Shown piece by piece: positions 35,431-44,791 of a stretch of DNA of 64,000 nucleotides (positions are counted from its first letter, which is position 1; each line of letters begins with the position of its first letter). Under the pieces are notes generated by a model, which was not told where the DNA came from, did no database searches, and saw only the letters and a list, made by a program, of their open reading frames with translations. Origin of the DNA: Clostridioides difficile (GTDB lineage Bacteria > Bacillota > Clostridia > Peptostreptococcales > Peptostreptococcaceae); contig NZ_OEZH01000133.1 of the NCBI RefSeq assembly GCF_900243075.1, forward strand, positions 1 to 64,000. The letters run 5' to 3'. A program made the position numbers and the translations under genes.

Positions 35431-38070
35431 TTATTTTACTGTACTTCTATTCATTAATTTGTTAAGTTCCATTAATATTGATGAAATTAATGCTAGACCT
35501 AAACAAGTTCCCAATTGATATAGTCCAAATGTTGTTGGTATAGAGAATATTCCTCTTAACACTGGTATTAATGTTAAAGAGTAAAGTCCAAAGCAAACTA
35601 CAACTGCTCCTATAACATATTTATTACTGAAAAAACCTAATTTTATTAATGTTTGATTATTAGAACGTGCAGGTAATGTTTGCATTATTCTAGATAATAT
35701 CAATGTTGAAAATGCCATAGCCACTCCAAGTTCTGGAGATACCTGTAATCCTATATATTGTGCAACTATTGTAACTACACCTATTATACAGCCTCTTATA
35801 GCAACTGCTTTCAATGTTCCTCCTGCTAGTATACTTTCATCTGGATGTCTAGGAGGCTTATTCATTATATTTTTTTCTGACTTTTCAAAACCTAGTGCAA
35901 TTGCTGGCAAAGAGTCATTTACTAAATTTATAAATAAAAGTTGTAAAGCTGTAAATGGATTTGACCAACCTGCAAATACTGCAAATAATATAGCCACTAT
36001 AGCTCCTAAGTTTCCTGCAAATAAATAAGTAATTGATTTGATTATATTACTGTATACGGTTCTACCAACTTCAACAGCGTTTACTATACTTGCAAAGTTG
36101 TCGTCAACTAATACCATAGCAGATGCATCTTTTGCTACATCAGTACCACTTCCCATACCAATTCCTATGTCTGCTTGTTTCAAAGCAGGTGCATCATTCA
36201 CTCCATCACCAGTCATTGCAGTTATATTATTTTTATGTTGCCATGCCTTTACTATACGAATTTTATTTTCTGGTGAGACTCTAGCGTATACACTTATATT
36301 TTCTAATTTTTCATATAGTTCCTCTTCGCTTAGCATATCAAGCTCTTTTCCAGTAAGAGCTAAGTCTCCATCTTCCATTATGCCAATATCTTTTGCAATT
36401 GCTGCTGCTGTTGTTTTATGGTCACCAGTTATCATAACAGTTTTTATTCCTGCACTCTTTGCCTCTTTTACAGCATCCATTACTTCTTCTCTTGGTGGGT
36501 CTATCATTGCCATTATTCCAACCAATGTCATATCATGCTCATCATCAGTTGAAGGTGTAAAATCGTCTTCTGGAACATCTTTTATTGCAAAAGCCAATAC
36601 TCTAAGTGCTCTATTTGAAAATTCTTCATTTTTATGTTTATATTCTTCTATTATCTCATCTGTTATATCTACTTTTGAACCATTCTTCAAAGCATATTTA
36701 CATCTGCTAAACACAATATCTGGGGCACCTTTTGTAAACATTATATAATCTCCATATATACTATTTACAGTAGACATAAGCTTTCTATCTGAGTCAAATG
36801 GTACTTCATTTATTCTGATATACTTACTTCTTAATTTATCATAATCCAAATCATTTTTACTTGAATAATTTATTAAAGCTACTTCTGTTGGGTCTCCAAC
36901 TTCTTTACCATCACTTGTTATATGAGAGTCATTACATAATGTAGAAACCATAGTCAATAATTTAGCATGATAAGAATAATTTACTTTTTCTTTATCTAAC
37001 TCATCATTATTAGTTCCATACATATAATAATCAACAACTGTCATTTTATTTTGTGTAAGAGTACCTGTTTTATCAGTACATATAACACTTGTTGAACCTA
37101 AAGTTTCTACTGCTGGTAATTTTCTTATTATGGCTTGTTTTTTTGCCATACTATTTGTTCCAACAGCCAATACTATAGTGACTATTGATGATAAAGCTTC
37201 TGGTATAGCTGCCACTGCTACTGCTACAGAGAACATGAATGAATCTAGAATAATTTGTGTCATTTCTCCATTTCCAGCTATAAAATAATTTCTTGCTACT
37301 TGAATTATAAATATTAAAATAGCAAGTACTACAATACCTACACCAAGCTTTTTACTAAAATCCTCTATTTTTTGCTGTAATGGTGTAAGTTTATTTTCAG
37401 CACTTTCTAAAAGCCCAGCTATTTTACCCATTTCAGTATCCATACCTGTTCCAGTTACTACAAAAGAACCTCTACCATAAACAACTACAGCGCCACTAAA
37501 TACCATATTTTTCTGGTCACCTAAACTTACATCTTCACTTATTTTTTCTGTATGTTTTAAAACTGGTTCTGATTCTCCAGTTAACATACCTTCTACAACC
37601 TTGAGAGATTGTGCTTCTATAAGTCTTCCATCTGCTGGTATGTAATCGCCAGCTTCTAAGAATACAATATCTCCAAGCACTAAATTTTTTGCTGGAATTG
37701 TCATTTTTTTATTGTCTCTTATTACTTTTGCGTTTGGTGCAGATAAATTTTTCAAACTTTCTAATGAACTTTCTGCTTTTTTTGTTTGTACAACACCTAG
37801 AACAGAGTTTATGATAATTACTGCAAAAATTATTATAGACTCCACGGTTTCACCTAAAAATATTTGTACTAAAGCAGCTATCAATAGAATTATTACTAAT
37901 GGGTCTTTAAAACTCTCTAAGAAAAGCTTATAAGTAGGAACTTTATCTGCTTCTTTTAATTCATTAGCTCCATTTTTTTCTAATAGCTCTTCTGCTCTTT
38001 CTTTGCTCAAACCAGATAAGCTTGAGTCTAAATTCTTAATTACTTCTTGATAAGTACTTTTGTAAGACAT
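35431..38070 (-). CDS. P-type cation ATPase (Ca2+/Mn2+ type)
   Basis: The 879-residue pump has the cation ATPase N-terminal region (about 1-60), E1-E2 actuator TGES (LTGESEPV), the phosphorylation motif VICTDKTGTLTQNK, KGAPD in the nucleotide domain, the hinge MTGDGVNDAPALKQADIGIGMG, and about ten transmembrane helices, including AIPEALSSIVTIVLAVG in helix 4. It resembles bacterial PMR1/SERCA-like Ca2+ ATPases such as LMCA1. Because its leader is a yybP-ykoY riboswitch, Mn2+ export is a strong alternative or additional role. It is monocistronic. Confidence 0.92.
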   Translation of the reverse strand: MSYKSTYQEVIKNLDSSLSGLSKERAEELLEKNGANELKEADKVPTYKLFLESFKDPLVIILLIAALVQIFLGETVESIIIFAVIIINSVLGVVQTKKAESSLESLKNLSAPNAKVIRDNKKMTIPAKNLVLGDIVFLEAGDYIPADGRLIEAQSLKVVEGMLTGESEPVLKHTEKISEDVSLGDQKNMVFSGAVVVYGRGSFVVTGTGMDTEMGKIAGLLESAENKLTPLQQKIEDFSKKLGVGIVVLAILIFIIQVARNYFIAGNGEMTQIILDSFMFSVAVAVAAIPEALSSIVTIVLAVGTNSMAKKQAIIRKLPAVETLGSTSVICTDKTGTLTQNKMTVVDYYMYGTNNDELDKEKVNYSYHAKLLTMVSTLCNDSHITSDGKEVGDPTEVALINYSSKNDLDYDKLRSKYIRINEVPFDSDRKLMSTVNSIYGDYIMFTKGAPDIVFSRCKYALKNGSKVDITDEIIEEYKHKNEEFSNRALRVLAFAIKDVPEDDFTPSTDDEHDMTLVGIMAMIDPPREEVMDAVKEAKSAGIKTVMITGDHKTTAAAIAKDIGIMEDGDLALTGKELDMLSEEELYEKLENISVYARVSPENKIRIVKAWQHKNNITAMTGDGVNDAPALKQADIGIGMGSGTDVAKDASAMVLVDDNFASIVNAVEVGRTVYSNIIKSITYLFAGNLGAIVAILFAVFAGWSNPFTALQLLFINLVNDSLPAIALGFEKSEKNIMNKPPRHPDESILAGGTLKAVAIRGCIIGVVTIVAQYIGLQVSPELGVAMAFSTLILSRIMQTLPARSNNQTLIKLGFFSNKYVIGAVVVCFGLYSLTLIPVLRGIFSIPTTFGLYQLGTCLGLALISSILMELNKLMNRSTVK

Positions 38071-38160
38071 TTGTTGCCCTCCTCTTTAATAAATTTATTT
38101 TATGTTTGGGGACTCTTATGTATACTTGAAATTTAAATTTTTTTAAATAAAAATTCCTTG

Positions 38161-38312
38161 AATAAAAAAAGACCCCAAAACAAACATACCTAATGCTTAT
38201 TTTGAAGGTCTTGCTATCAAGGAATTCCTTGCTAATTAACCGAGTATTTCTACTGTCTTGACGATTAATTACCACTTTCGTGTAAGCTACTCCCCTTCGA
38301 GTAGTTATCTTA
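38161..38312 (-). promoter_or_regulatory. yybP-ykoY (Mn2+) riboswitch with terminator
   Basis: The minus strand carries AAGGGGAGTAGC (complement of 38288-38299), the hallmark of yybP-ykoY RNAs, with a second stem through TCGTCAAGACAGTAG. It then has a large terminator stem whose arms are AGACC...GGTCT (38211-38170), followed by a T run at 38169-38161. The family senses Mn2+ and turns on efflux genes. It lies about 90 bp upstream of the P-type ATPase start. Confidence 0.88.
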
Positions 38313-38394
38313 AATTGTATTTACATTATATCACTTTACACAATTGATAGTCCAGCTTATTTTTTATTTTAACCTAATTTTAACAAACTATATC

Positions 38395-39042
38395 TTAATT
38401 TATATGTAAATATTCTTCTAAAGTCAAGTCATTCATTGCAAAGTTTTTACTATGTTCAGTTCCAACATATCTATAATGCCAAGATTCATACATATATCCT
38501 GTTATATGCTCTTTACCTTCTGGATATCTAAGTATAAAACCATATTTATATGCATTTTCATACAGCCACTTCGCTTCTTTTGTATTATTGAACTTTTTAT
38601 TTGCCCAACAAGATTGGTCATCTCCTCCAATATCAAAAGCAAGTCCAGTTTGATGCTCACTTTCTCCAGGTTTAGCTGAAAATCTATTTGCTTCTTTCTC
38701 CCCATGTTCTTTTACATATGATTTAAATAATCTATCTTGATATTCATAACTTCTATATGTACTAAAAGCTTTTAAATTTAAGCCTGATTTTTGAGCATCT
38801 TTATTCATTTTATAAAAAGCATCTCTCGCTTCACTATTTTCCTGAGGAGAATAATCTTTAGGTAAACTGTATTTTTTATTTGCTACTATAATATTGTTTA
38901 TTGATAATACATTTACGCCTTTCCTGTATTTACTTAATTCAGCTGTCATAATTTTACTTCCTTCGCTAGAACTATCAATAGACATTTTTACAAAAACTAT
39001 AAATAGAGCAAAAATTATGGCTACACAAATTTTCTTTTTCAT
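38395..39042 (-). CDS. VanY/LdcB-type M15 D,D- or L,D-carboxypeptidase
   Basis: The 215-residue protein has an N-terminal membrane anchor (about 4-22) and an extracellular M15B peptidase domain with zinc ligands in SEHQTGLAFDIGG (His, Asp) and ESWHYRYVG (His), and a LYENAYKYGFILRYPEGKE segment. It should trim peptidoglycan stem peptides. Similarity to VanY does not by itself imply vancomycin resistance; no vanHAX genes are near. Monocistronic. Confidence 0.9.
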   Translation of the reverse strand: MKKKICVAIIFALFIVFVKMSIDSSSEGSKIMTAELSKYRKGVNVLSINNIIVANKKYSLPKDYSPQENSEARDAFYKMNKDAQKSGLNLKAFSTYRSYEYQDRLFKSYVKEHGEKEANRFSAKPGESEHQTGLAFDIGGDDQSCWANKKFNNTKEAKWLYENAYKYGFILRYPEGKEHITGYMYESWHYRYVGTEHSKNFAMNDLTLEEYLHIN

Positions 39043-39320
39043 ATACTACACCTCCATAATTTGAATTTGATACAGAAAAATTTCAAGACACTTTCTTTCA
39101 TACTATAATCATACCACTAATTTATTGCAACTTCTTTAAACAATTCTTAAGAAACTCTTAAGTTTCTTTTTTATACGACTAAAAACAACAATAACTTTTT
39201 CAAAAATTTCATATTATAGTGCATATATTGATTTTTTTTCCAAATGATGTATAATATATCTATAGAAACTTATAGGTACTATATAGTACTTAATGTTTTT
39301 GTATGAAAGGAGACAATAAA

Positions 39321-40211
39321 GTGACAGATAAACAAAAACTTATTATAACTATTGCACAAAGGATTTTTGACCAAAAAGGTTTTCAAAATACTTCAATACT
39401 GGATATTGTAAAAGAGTGTAAAATGTCTAAAGCTACTTTTTATAAGCATTTTGAAACTAAGGAAAGTTTTATCTGCGAAATAATCAATTATTATGATGAA
39501 AAGTTCTTAGAAATTATACATTCCATCAATGAAAATAATGACATTCCGTCATCTGAGAAATTAAACAGAAAGATAATTGCCGTATGGGAAAATATTTTTT
39601 CTAGAACTACTATAAATACCTATATAAGAGAAAACTTTTCTGAAGTGCAACGTAAGGCTACAAGTAAACTGCAAAAAAAATCCCGAGCTAACTTATTGAA
39701 TGAATATAAGCTCAGCTTATTTGATAAATATGGGGATAAAATAGAAAGCATCATATTTGACTTAGTTTTCTTATTGGATGCTCTAGTTCATCAGTTTATA
39801 TACATTATTCATGTACAAAAAAGAGAAATAAATGTATATTTTATTGCTAAATTTACTATACAAATTCTAGATTTAGTTGCAGAAAATATGGATAATCTAA
39901 ATCCTTTAATCGAAAAATCAATGTTTTTATATGAACAAGAAGATGAAGCTTACTTTTCCATTCATAATAAATCGCTATTTTTTAAAACGATACAAGATAT
40001 AGAAGAACTAATCAAAACGGATACTTCTCTCCTTGAAAACCCTAAGTTACTACAAGCAACAAAAAAATTATATATCGAGGGCAAAAATCAACAATATGAT
40101 TCTTTAATTATGGATGCAATGATTACATATTTAGAAAAAGAAGACACTTTGAGACCAAAGGTACTTTTATTGAATAGTATTAAAAATCAATTAAAAAAGG
40201 AGACGTTATAA
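39321..40211 (+). CDS. TetR-family regulator with extended C-terminal region
   Basis: The N-terminal 60 residues form a clear TetR HTH: KLIITIAQRIFDQKGFQNTSILDIVKECKMSKATFYKHFETKESFICEII. The protein is 296 residues, about 100 longer than a typical TetR, with an extra acidic helical C-terminal segment. The GTG at 39321 is preferred over ATG 39303 because AAAGGAGA lies between them at proper spacing. It lies 3 bp before an MFS exporter gene and probably represses it in response to the exported compound. Confidence 0.92.
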   Translation: MTDKQKLIITIAQRIFDQKGFQNTSILDIVKECKMSKATFYKHFETKESFICEIINYYDEKFLEIIHSINENNDIPSSEKLNRKIIAVWENIFSRTTINTYIRENFSEVQRKATSKLQKKSRANLLNEYKLSLFDKYGDKIESIIFDLVFLLDALVHQFIYIIHVQKREINVYFIAKFTIQILDLVAENMDNLNPLIEKSMFLYEQEDEAYFSIHNKSLFFKTIQDIEELIKTDTSLLENPKLLQATKKLYIEGKNQQYDSLIMDAMITYLEKEDTLRPKVLLLNSIKNQLKKETL

Positions 40212-40214
40212 ATC

Positions 40215-41615
40215 ATGGAAACCCAAAGTAATAATAAAAAAGGAAATTTAATAATAGCAATTGTAATGACTGGCGCTTTTATAAGTTCTCTTAGTCAAAC
40301 ATTACTATCAACAGCATTACCTAATATAATGTCAGATTTTAAAATTACTGCTGATGTTGGTCAGTGGTTAACGACAATTTATCTACTTATTGCAGGTATT
40401 ATTGTACCCACAACAGCTTATTTGATAAACAGGTTTAGTACTAGAAAATTATTTATTACATCAATGACTATCTTTTCTATAGGATGCGTTATTGCATTTT
40501 TTTCTAATAGTTTTTCAACTATGTTGATTGCTCGTGTCTTACAGGCAATAGGTTCTGGCTCTTTAATGCCACTATTACAAGTTATTATACTCTATTTATG
40601 CCCTGTGGAAAAACGTGGTGCAGCTATGAGTTTGGTTGGTATTACAGTAGGATTTGCTCCAGCAATAGGACCAACTTTGTCTGGCTGGTTGGTAGATTCA
40701 TTTGGTTGGCACAGTTTATTTTTGCTTCTTTCTCCTATAGCTATATTAGATGTTATACTTTCGTTTATTCTATTAAAAAATGTTGGAGAAACTCAAAAAC
40801 TAAAATTAGATATACCTTCAATAATACTATCTTCTCTAGGTTTTGGTGGTTTGTTGATTGGATTTACTAATCAAGGTAATTATGGATGGACTAATATTGC
40901 CACATATTTACCAATATTTATAGGAATTATATCATTAATTTTATTTACATTACGTCAATTAAAATCTAAAGAACCGTTTTTAGAATTGAGGGTTTTTAAA
41001 AATAAACCATTTCTTATTTCTACGATATTAATTATGATTGTATATGCTTCAATGATGTCTGCTACATTAATGATTCCTCTATATATCCAATCTGTAAGGG
41101 GATTTTCTGCATTGTCTTCAGGTTCATTAATGTTACCTGGCGCTATATTAATGGTTGTACTAAATCCAGTTGCAGGACGTCATTTAGACAAATATGGACC
41201 TCATACTCTATCAATATTAGGAACTGGATGTTTATTTTTAGGGACTCTATCTTTTGCTTTTTTAGGCAGGGATACATCTTTAATTCATGTATCATTAATG
41301 TATTGTATTCGTATGATTGGTATCTCAATGGTTTTAATGCCATTAACTACATGGGGAATTAAAACATTAGATAGAGAACTCATATCTCATGCCACAGCAA
41401 TTAATAGTACACTTCGTCAGATATCTGGAGCTATAGGTTCTGCTGTGCTTATTACTATAATGACAAGTGCTACTAAAAAAGCTCACATGAGTTCTGCTAT
41501 ACTGTCTAATATTCATGGAATAGATGTTGCATTTTCAATAGCAGCTACTCTTGCATTTATTGGTTTAATTGTATCTATATGTTTTATAAAAGGACATCAA
41601 ATTATTAGAAGTTAA
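40215..41615 (+). CDS. MFS transporter of the DHA2 (EmrB/QacA) drug-export family
   Basis: The 466-residue protein has about 14 transmembrane helices and the DHA2 features LPNIMSDFKITADVGQWLTTIYLL near the N-terminus, an RFSTRKLF loop after helix 2, and VGITVGFAPAIGPTLSGWLVD (motif C) in helix 5. Such pumps export hydrophobic cations or antibiotics by proton antiport. It is the second gene of an operon with TetR, and a Shine-Dalgarno site (AAAAAGGAGA) lies in the regulator's 3' end. Confidence 0.93.
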   Translation: METQSNNKKGNLIIAIVMTGAFISSLSQTLLSTALPNIMSDFKITADVGQWLTTIYLLIAGIIVPTTAYLINRFSTRKLFITSMTIFSIGCVIAFFSNSFSTMLIARVLQAIGSGSLMPLLQVIILYLCPVEKRGAAMSLVGITVGFAPAIGPTLSGWLVDSFGWHSLFLLLSPIAILDVILSFILLKNVGETQKLKLDIPSIILSSLGFGGLLIGFTNQGNYGWTNIATYLPIFIGIISLILFTLRQLKSKEPFLELRVFKNKPFLISTILIMIVYASMMSATLMIPLYIQSVRGFSALSSGSLMLPGAILMVVLNPVAGRHLDKYGPHTLSILGTGCLFLGTLSFAFLGRDTSLIHVSLMYCIRMIGISMVLMPLTTWGIKTLDRELISHATAINSTLRQISGAIGSAVLITIMTSATKKAHMSSAILSNIHGIDVAFSIAATLAFIGLIVSICFIKGHQIIRS

Positions 41616-41619
41616 TATA

Positions 41620-41673
41620 AAAAAGGAGTTGTACATGAACAATTTAAGTTTGTTCTGTGATAACTCCTTTTTA
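41620..41673. terminator. Bidirectional terminator after the MFS gene
   Basis: AAAAAGGAGTT (41620-41630) pairs with AACTCCTTTTT (41662-41672), with an inner GAACA/TGTTC pair. Confidence 0.88.
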
Positions 41674-41737
41674 CTTATTTTAACCAGTGCAATTTTAATT
41701 ATTCTATATTTTCCCTATATAGTCACCTACCAAACAC

Positions 41738-42457
41738 TCATTTGTTTTTACCAAAATAATTGTTTCTAACCTTACATACATTCTTTGTCATTATTTTCCT
41801 GATAAGATGTGCATATATGAAGTTTTTTAACTTTGATAGATATTGTGAATGAGTAGAGAAAAATTCATCTGGTGAGGAAAAAACACCATAATCATGTACG
41901 ATAGCTTCTTTTTGAATAAAAGTATCTTTACCATTCCAATCAATAGATGTGTTCTTTAAATCATTTGTAGCTATTGCATACTTTTTGAACGTTCCACTCT
42001 GATTAAAAAATTTTTTCTGAATTGCTTCTAAGTATTTTTTGTCAGTTATGACTCCCTCCAAAGCAATCCACTTGTCTTGATAAAATACCTCTACCCAAGT
42101 ATGGAGAATATATTTTGGAGCTAATAGTGAAATCACTTTGGATGTAGCACCTCGTTGAAAATCTTTTGTTACATCAAAAGCATGAAGCCGACAAGGTATA
42201 TTAACTGCACGTAATAATGCCATTAAAAGAGTAGCTTTTGTATTGCATTGTCCCATACCATCATTTAATACCTGTACTGCGCTTAACATATCAGAAGCAT
42301 TATATCCAAATAAAATATCATTCTGGACAAACTCATAAATAGCTTTTATTTTATGAAAATCATCTAATTCCAACCACTTATTTGATGATACCAAAAACTT
42401 AAGTTGTGGTTCATTATAGTTTAGCATTTTTGTTTCTTCTAAATATTCTTTATTCAT
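41738..42457 (-). CDS. Transglutaminase-like cysteine protease-fold protein
   Basis: The 239-residue soluble protein contains a transglutaminase-like core: catalytic Cys in MGQCNTKATLLMALLRAVNIPCRLHAF and His in HTWVEVFYQDKWIALEGV, as in microbial transglut_core proteins. No signal peptide is seen, so it probably acts in the cytoplasm. Activity could be protease, transglutaminase or amidase; the substrate is unknown. It follows the AraC gene on the same strand by 46 bp and is probably co-regulated with it. Confidence 0.85.
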   Translation of the reverse strand: MNKEYLEETKMLNYNEPQLKFLVSSNKWLELDDFHKIKAIYEFVQNDILFGYNASDMLSAVQVLNDGMGQCNTKATLLMALLRAVNIPCRLHAFDVTKDFQRGATSKVISLLAPKYILHTWVEVFYQDKWIALEGVITDKKYLEAIQKKFFNQSGTFKKYAIATNDLKNTSIDWNGKDTFIQKEAIVHDYGVFSSPDEFFSTHSQYLSKLKNFIYAHLIRKIMTKNVCKVRNNYFGKNK

Positions 42458-42503
42458 AACAAAGCCCCTTTCTTAGTACAACTTCATTATATAACGAGAA
42501 TAT

Positions 42504-43262
42504 TTAATATACTTTCAAAAACTCGCTATCTTTCAAAGATAAAGAAACGGGCATTCCCATCATTCGCTTAACTGTACCTGCAAAGTGTGACGGAGTATCG
42601 AATCCAGCAATCATAGAAGCTTCTGTAACATTTTTTCCAGAAAGTAATTCTCTGAAAGCACACTCCATTTGATGAAATAAAATATAGCTTTTTAAAGGTA
42701 TTCCAATTTGCTCTTTAAACAGATGTGATAATCTACTTGCTGATAGTGACACTTTATCTGCAAAACTTGAAATAGTATGATTATCACAATTACAAGTACG
42801 TAATAAATGAAGTAACTCAGTAATTCTGTCATCATAGTGTTTGGGAGTTGCAGGTATATTCAAATGTTTATTAAGCATTTCCATAAATCTTAAATATTGT
42901 TCTTTATTGGATTGATATATCAAAGAAGTTCCTTGTTTACGTAATTCCTCTAATCCATCGTTTTCACATATCCAATAACCAAAATCATTCATTTTTGAGG
43001 TAAGCTGTTCTGCGTATATAGATGTAGGTTCAATAATAGCAGAATAATAAACTTTTTTTCTTGCTGAAAATGAGTGAGAGATATTTTTATCTACTACGAT
43101 ACAATTACACTTAACTAATTTTTCATTGACTGTTATTTCAATACTGTCTTCTATTCCTATGAACAGTTGTAGCATACAATGACTATGTGTATCTGCTTCT
43201 AAATTGTTTGTAATCATACCAATCCTATCCTCTTGCCAGAAAATTTTATTTATAATGTTCAT
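42504..43262 (-). CDS. AraC-family transcriptional regulator
   Basis: The 252-residue protein has an N-terminal cupin-like sensing domain (about 10-140) and a C-terminal double HTH (about 155-250) with ISSFADKVSLSASRLSHLFKEQIGIPLKSYILFHQME and ASMIAGFDTPSHFAGTVKRMMGMP. The frame opens at 43292, but GGAGTGATGC directly precedes the ATG at 43262. It probably controls the adjacent transglutaminase-like gene and itself; the ligand is unknown. Confidence 0.9.
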   Translation of the reverse strand: MNIINKIFWQEDRIGMITNNLEADTHSHCMLQLFIGIEDSIEITVNEKLVKCNCIVVDKNISHSFSARKKVYYSAIIEPTSIYAEQLTSKMNDFGYWICENDGLEELRKQGTSLIYQSNKEQYLRFMEMLNKHLNIPATPKHYDDRITELLHLLRTCNCDNHTISSFADKVSLSASRLSHLFKEQIGIPLKSYILFHQMECAFRELLSGKNVTEASMIAGFDTPSHFAGTVKRMMGMPVSLSLKDSEFLKVY

Positions 43263-43392
43263 TGCATCACTCCATTCTTCTAAAAATATCACTCTTTATT
43301 TTAATATATTGTAATATGTTTGTGAATATATTTTGATAAAAGGCTCTGAGAGCATACCTAAATATTAAGTAGAAACCTTTTCTTCTACCCTT

Positions 43393-44745
43393 CTATCTTA
43401 GTTCTGGCCAATATTCTTTATTAACTTCTATCATTTCATCCAAAATTTCTTTAGCAACATTCATACTTGGAACAGTTTTATTTAATGTAAATGCTTGTAA
43501 AGCTTTTTCATAACTATTTTCAATATAAGCTTCTACTATTAATTTTTCGCTGTTAAGCTGTTGCATCATTAATCCTTGTTGGAATATAGGTATTGGACCT
43601 CGAGCAATAACTTCTGGACCATCTTTACCAATATATGCTGGAATTTCTACCATTGCGTCATATGGCATGTTTGGAATAGCTCCACGATTTTCAGTTATAA
43701 CTAAAAAACGATTATGTGTATCATTTTTGATTGCAACTGCTAAATCACTAATCCAATCCCCATGTGAGCCTGCATAAAATGCTTTTTCAGAAATTTCTCC
43801 AGTTTCTAAGTAATTTTTTACACCTTCAAATAAATCTTTTTCACGGCTCTCCATAACTTCATTTGCACGAGTACGATTTATATTTGAATGTTCCACTGTT
43901 TCTTTACTCAAAAGATAGTATGTTAAATAAGTGTTTGGTAAATATTTAGGGAAGCTTTCTAACATTGTATGAACTGATTCCCAAACATGTATCCAACTAC
44001 TTACAGCATGACGATTTCCTGTAACACGACTTTTTTTTAAGTTTTCAATATAAGATTTTGGTAGTAATATTTTATTTTCTTTTATGTATTCTTTAATTTC
44101 TGCCATTAAATCTCTACGTTTATAATCTATTGAAGTAAACCACCCAAAATGATTTAGACCAAAATAATCATAGTGTATATTATGGACATCCTTAATGTCT
44201 AATGAACCAGCTATCATATCTATAATAGCTATTGGCATATCACAGATATTTATAATTCTTGCGTTTGGTCTTAACTTACGACAAGCTTCAGAAACAATTG
44301 CAGCAGGGTTAGAGTAATTTAATATCCAATAATCTTTTTTAGCATATTTTTCTACATCATCAATAACCTTTATCATTGGTTGTATTGTACGTAGTCCGTA
44401 TGCCATCCCCCCACAACCACAAGTTTCTTGACCTACACAACCATATTTCAATGGAATTTTTTCATCTTGCTCACGCATTTCGTATTTACCAACACGCATT
44501 TGTGCAAATATAAATGTAGCATCTGTATAAGCTTCTTTTTCACAATTAGTTACAGTTAGTTTAACATCTGTTTTAACATCTTCTTTTAATATCCAATCAA
44601 CAACTACAGCTACTTTATCTTGACGTTCTTTATCAATATCAAATAAGCGAATTTCATCAAGCTCTAACTCTTTTTCTCTTAATGCAATTGACTTAACAAT
44701 ACCTGGAGTAAATGTACTTCCTCCACCAACAATAGTAATAATCAT
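43393..44745 (-). CDS. GH4 6-phospho-alpha-glucosidase-like enzyme
   Basis: The 450-residue protein is an NAD- and metal-dependent family 4 glycosidase: N-terminal IVGGGSTFTPGIVKSIA, the Cys/Asp metal segment INICDMPIAIIDMI, and HFGWF. The CDMP motif favours 6-phospho-alpha-glucosidases (GlvA/MalH) over the CNxP of 6-phospho-beta-glucosidases. It would hydrolyze phosphorylated maltose-like sugars imported by the upstream IICB. It ends the four-gene leftward operon. Confidence 0.9.
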   Translation of the reverse strand: MIITIVGGGSTFTPGIVKSIALREKELELDEIRLFDIDKERQDKVAVVVDWILKEDVKTDVKLTVTNCEKEAYTDATFIFAQMRVGKYEMREQDEKIPLKYGCVGQETCGCGGMAYGLRTIQPMIKVIDDVEKYAKKDYWILNYSNPAAIVSEACRKLRPNARIINICDMPIAIIDMIAGSLDIKDVHNIHYDYFGLNHFGWFTSIDYKRRDLMAEIKEYIKENKILLPKSYIENLKKSRVTGNRHAVSSWIHVWESVHTMLESFPKYLPNTYLTYYLLSKETVEHSNINRTRANEVMESREKDLFEGVKNYLETGEISEKAFYAGSHGDWISDLAVAIKNDTHNRFLVITENRGAIPNMPYDAMVEIPAYIGKDGPEVIARGPIPIFQQGLMMQQLNSEKLIVEAYIENSYEKALQAFTLNKTVPSMNVAKEILDEMIEVNKEYWPELR

Positions 44746-44791
44746 AATAATTATTCCTCCTCTATAAACTCTATCTAAATTATATGTATCT

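Noticed and set aside
36038-36748. 236-codon open frame antisense to the P-type ATPase
   Set aside because: Ser/Ile/Thr-rich shadow of a conserved gene on the other strand, with no ribosome-binding site or domain.
38036-38275. Open frame across the P-type ATPase leader
   Set aside because: It lies over the yybP-ykoY riboswitch and terminator and overlaps the ATPase start; RNA structure explains the sequence better.
38395-39042. Vancomycin-resistance interpretation of the VanY-like peptidase
   Set aside because: M15 carboxypeptidases are common housekeeping wall enzymes and no vanHAX or vanRS genes are present.
40598-40870. Second frame inside the MFS gene
   Set aside because: Alternate-frame shadow of a clear transporter gene.
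43339-43383. Possible terminator after the GH4 gene
   Set aside because: AAAAGG/CCTTTT arms are present but the interior does not form a convincing stem.
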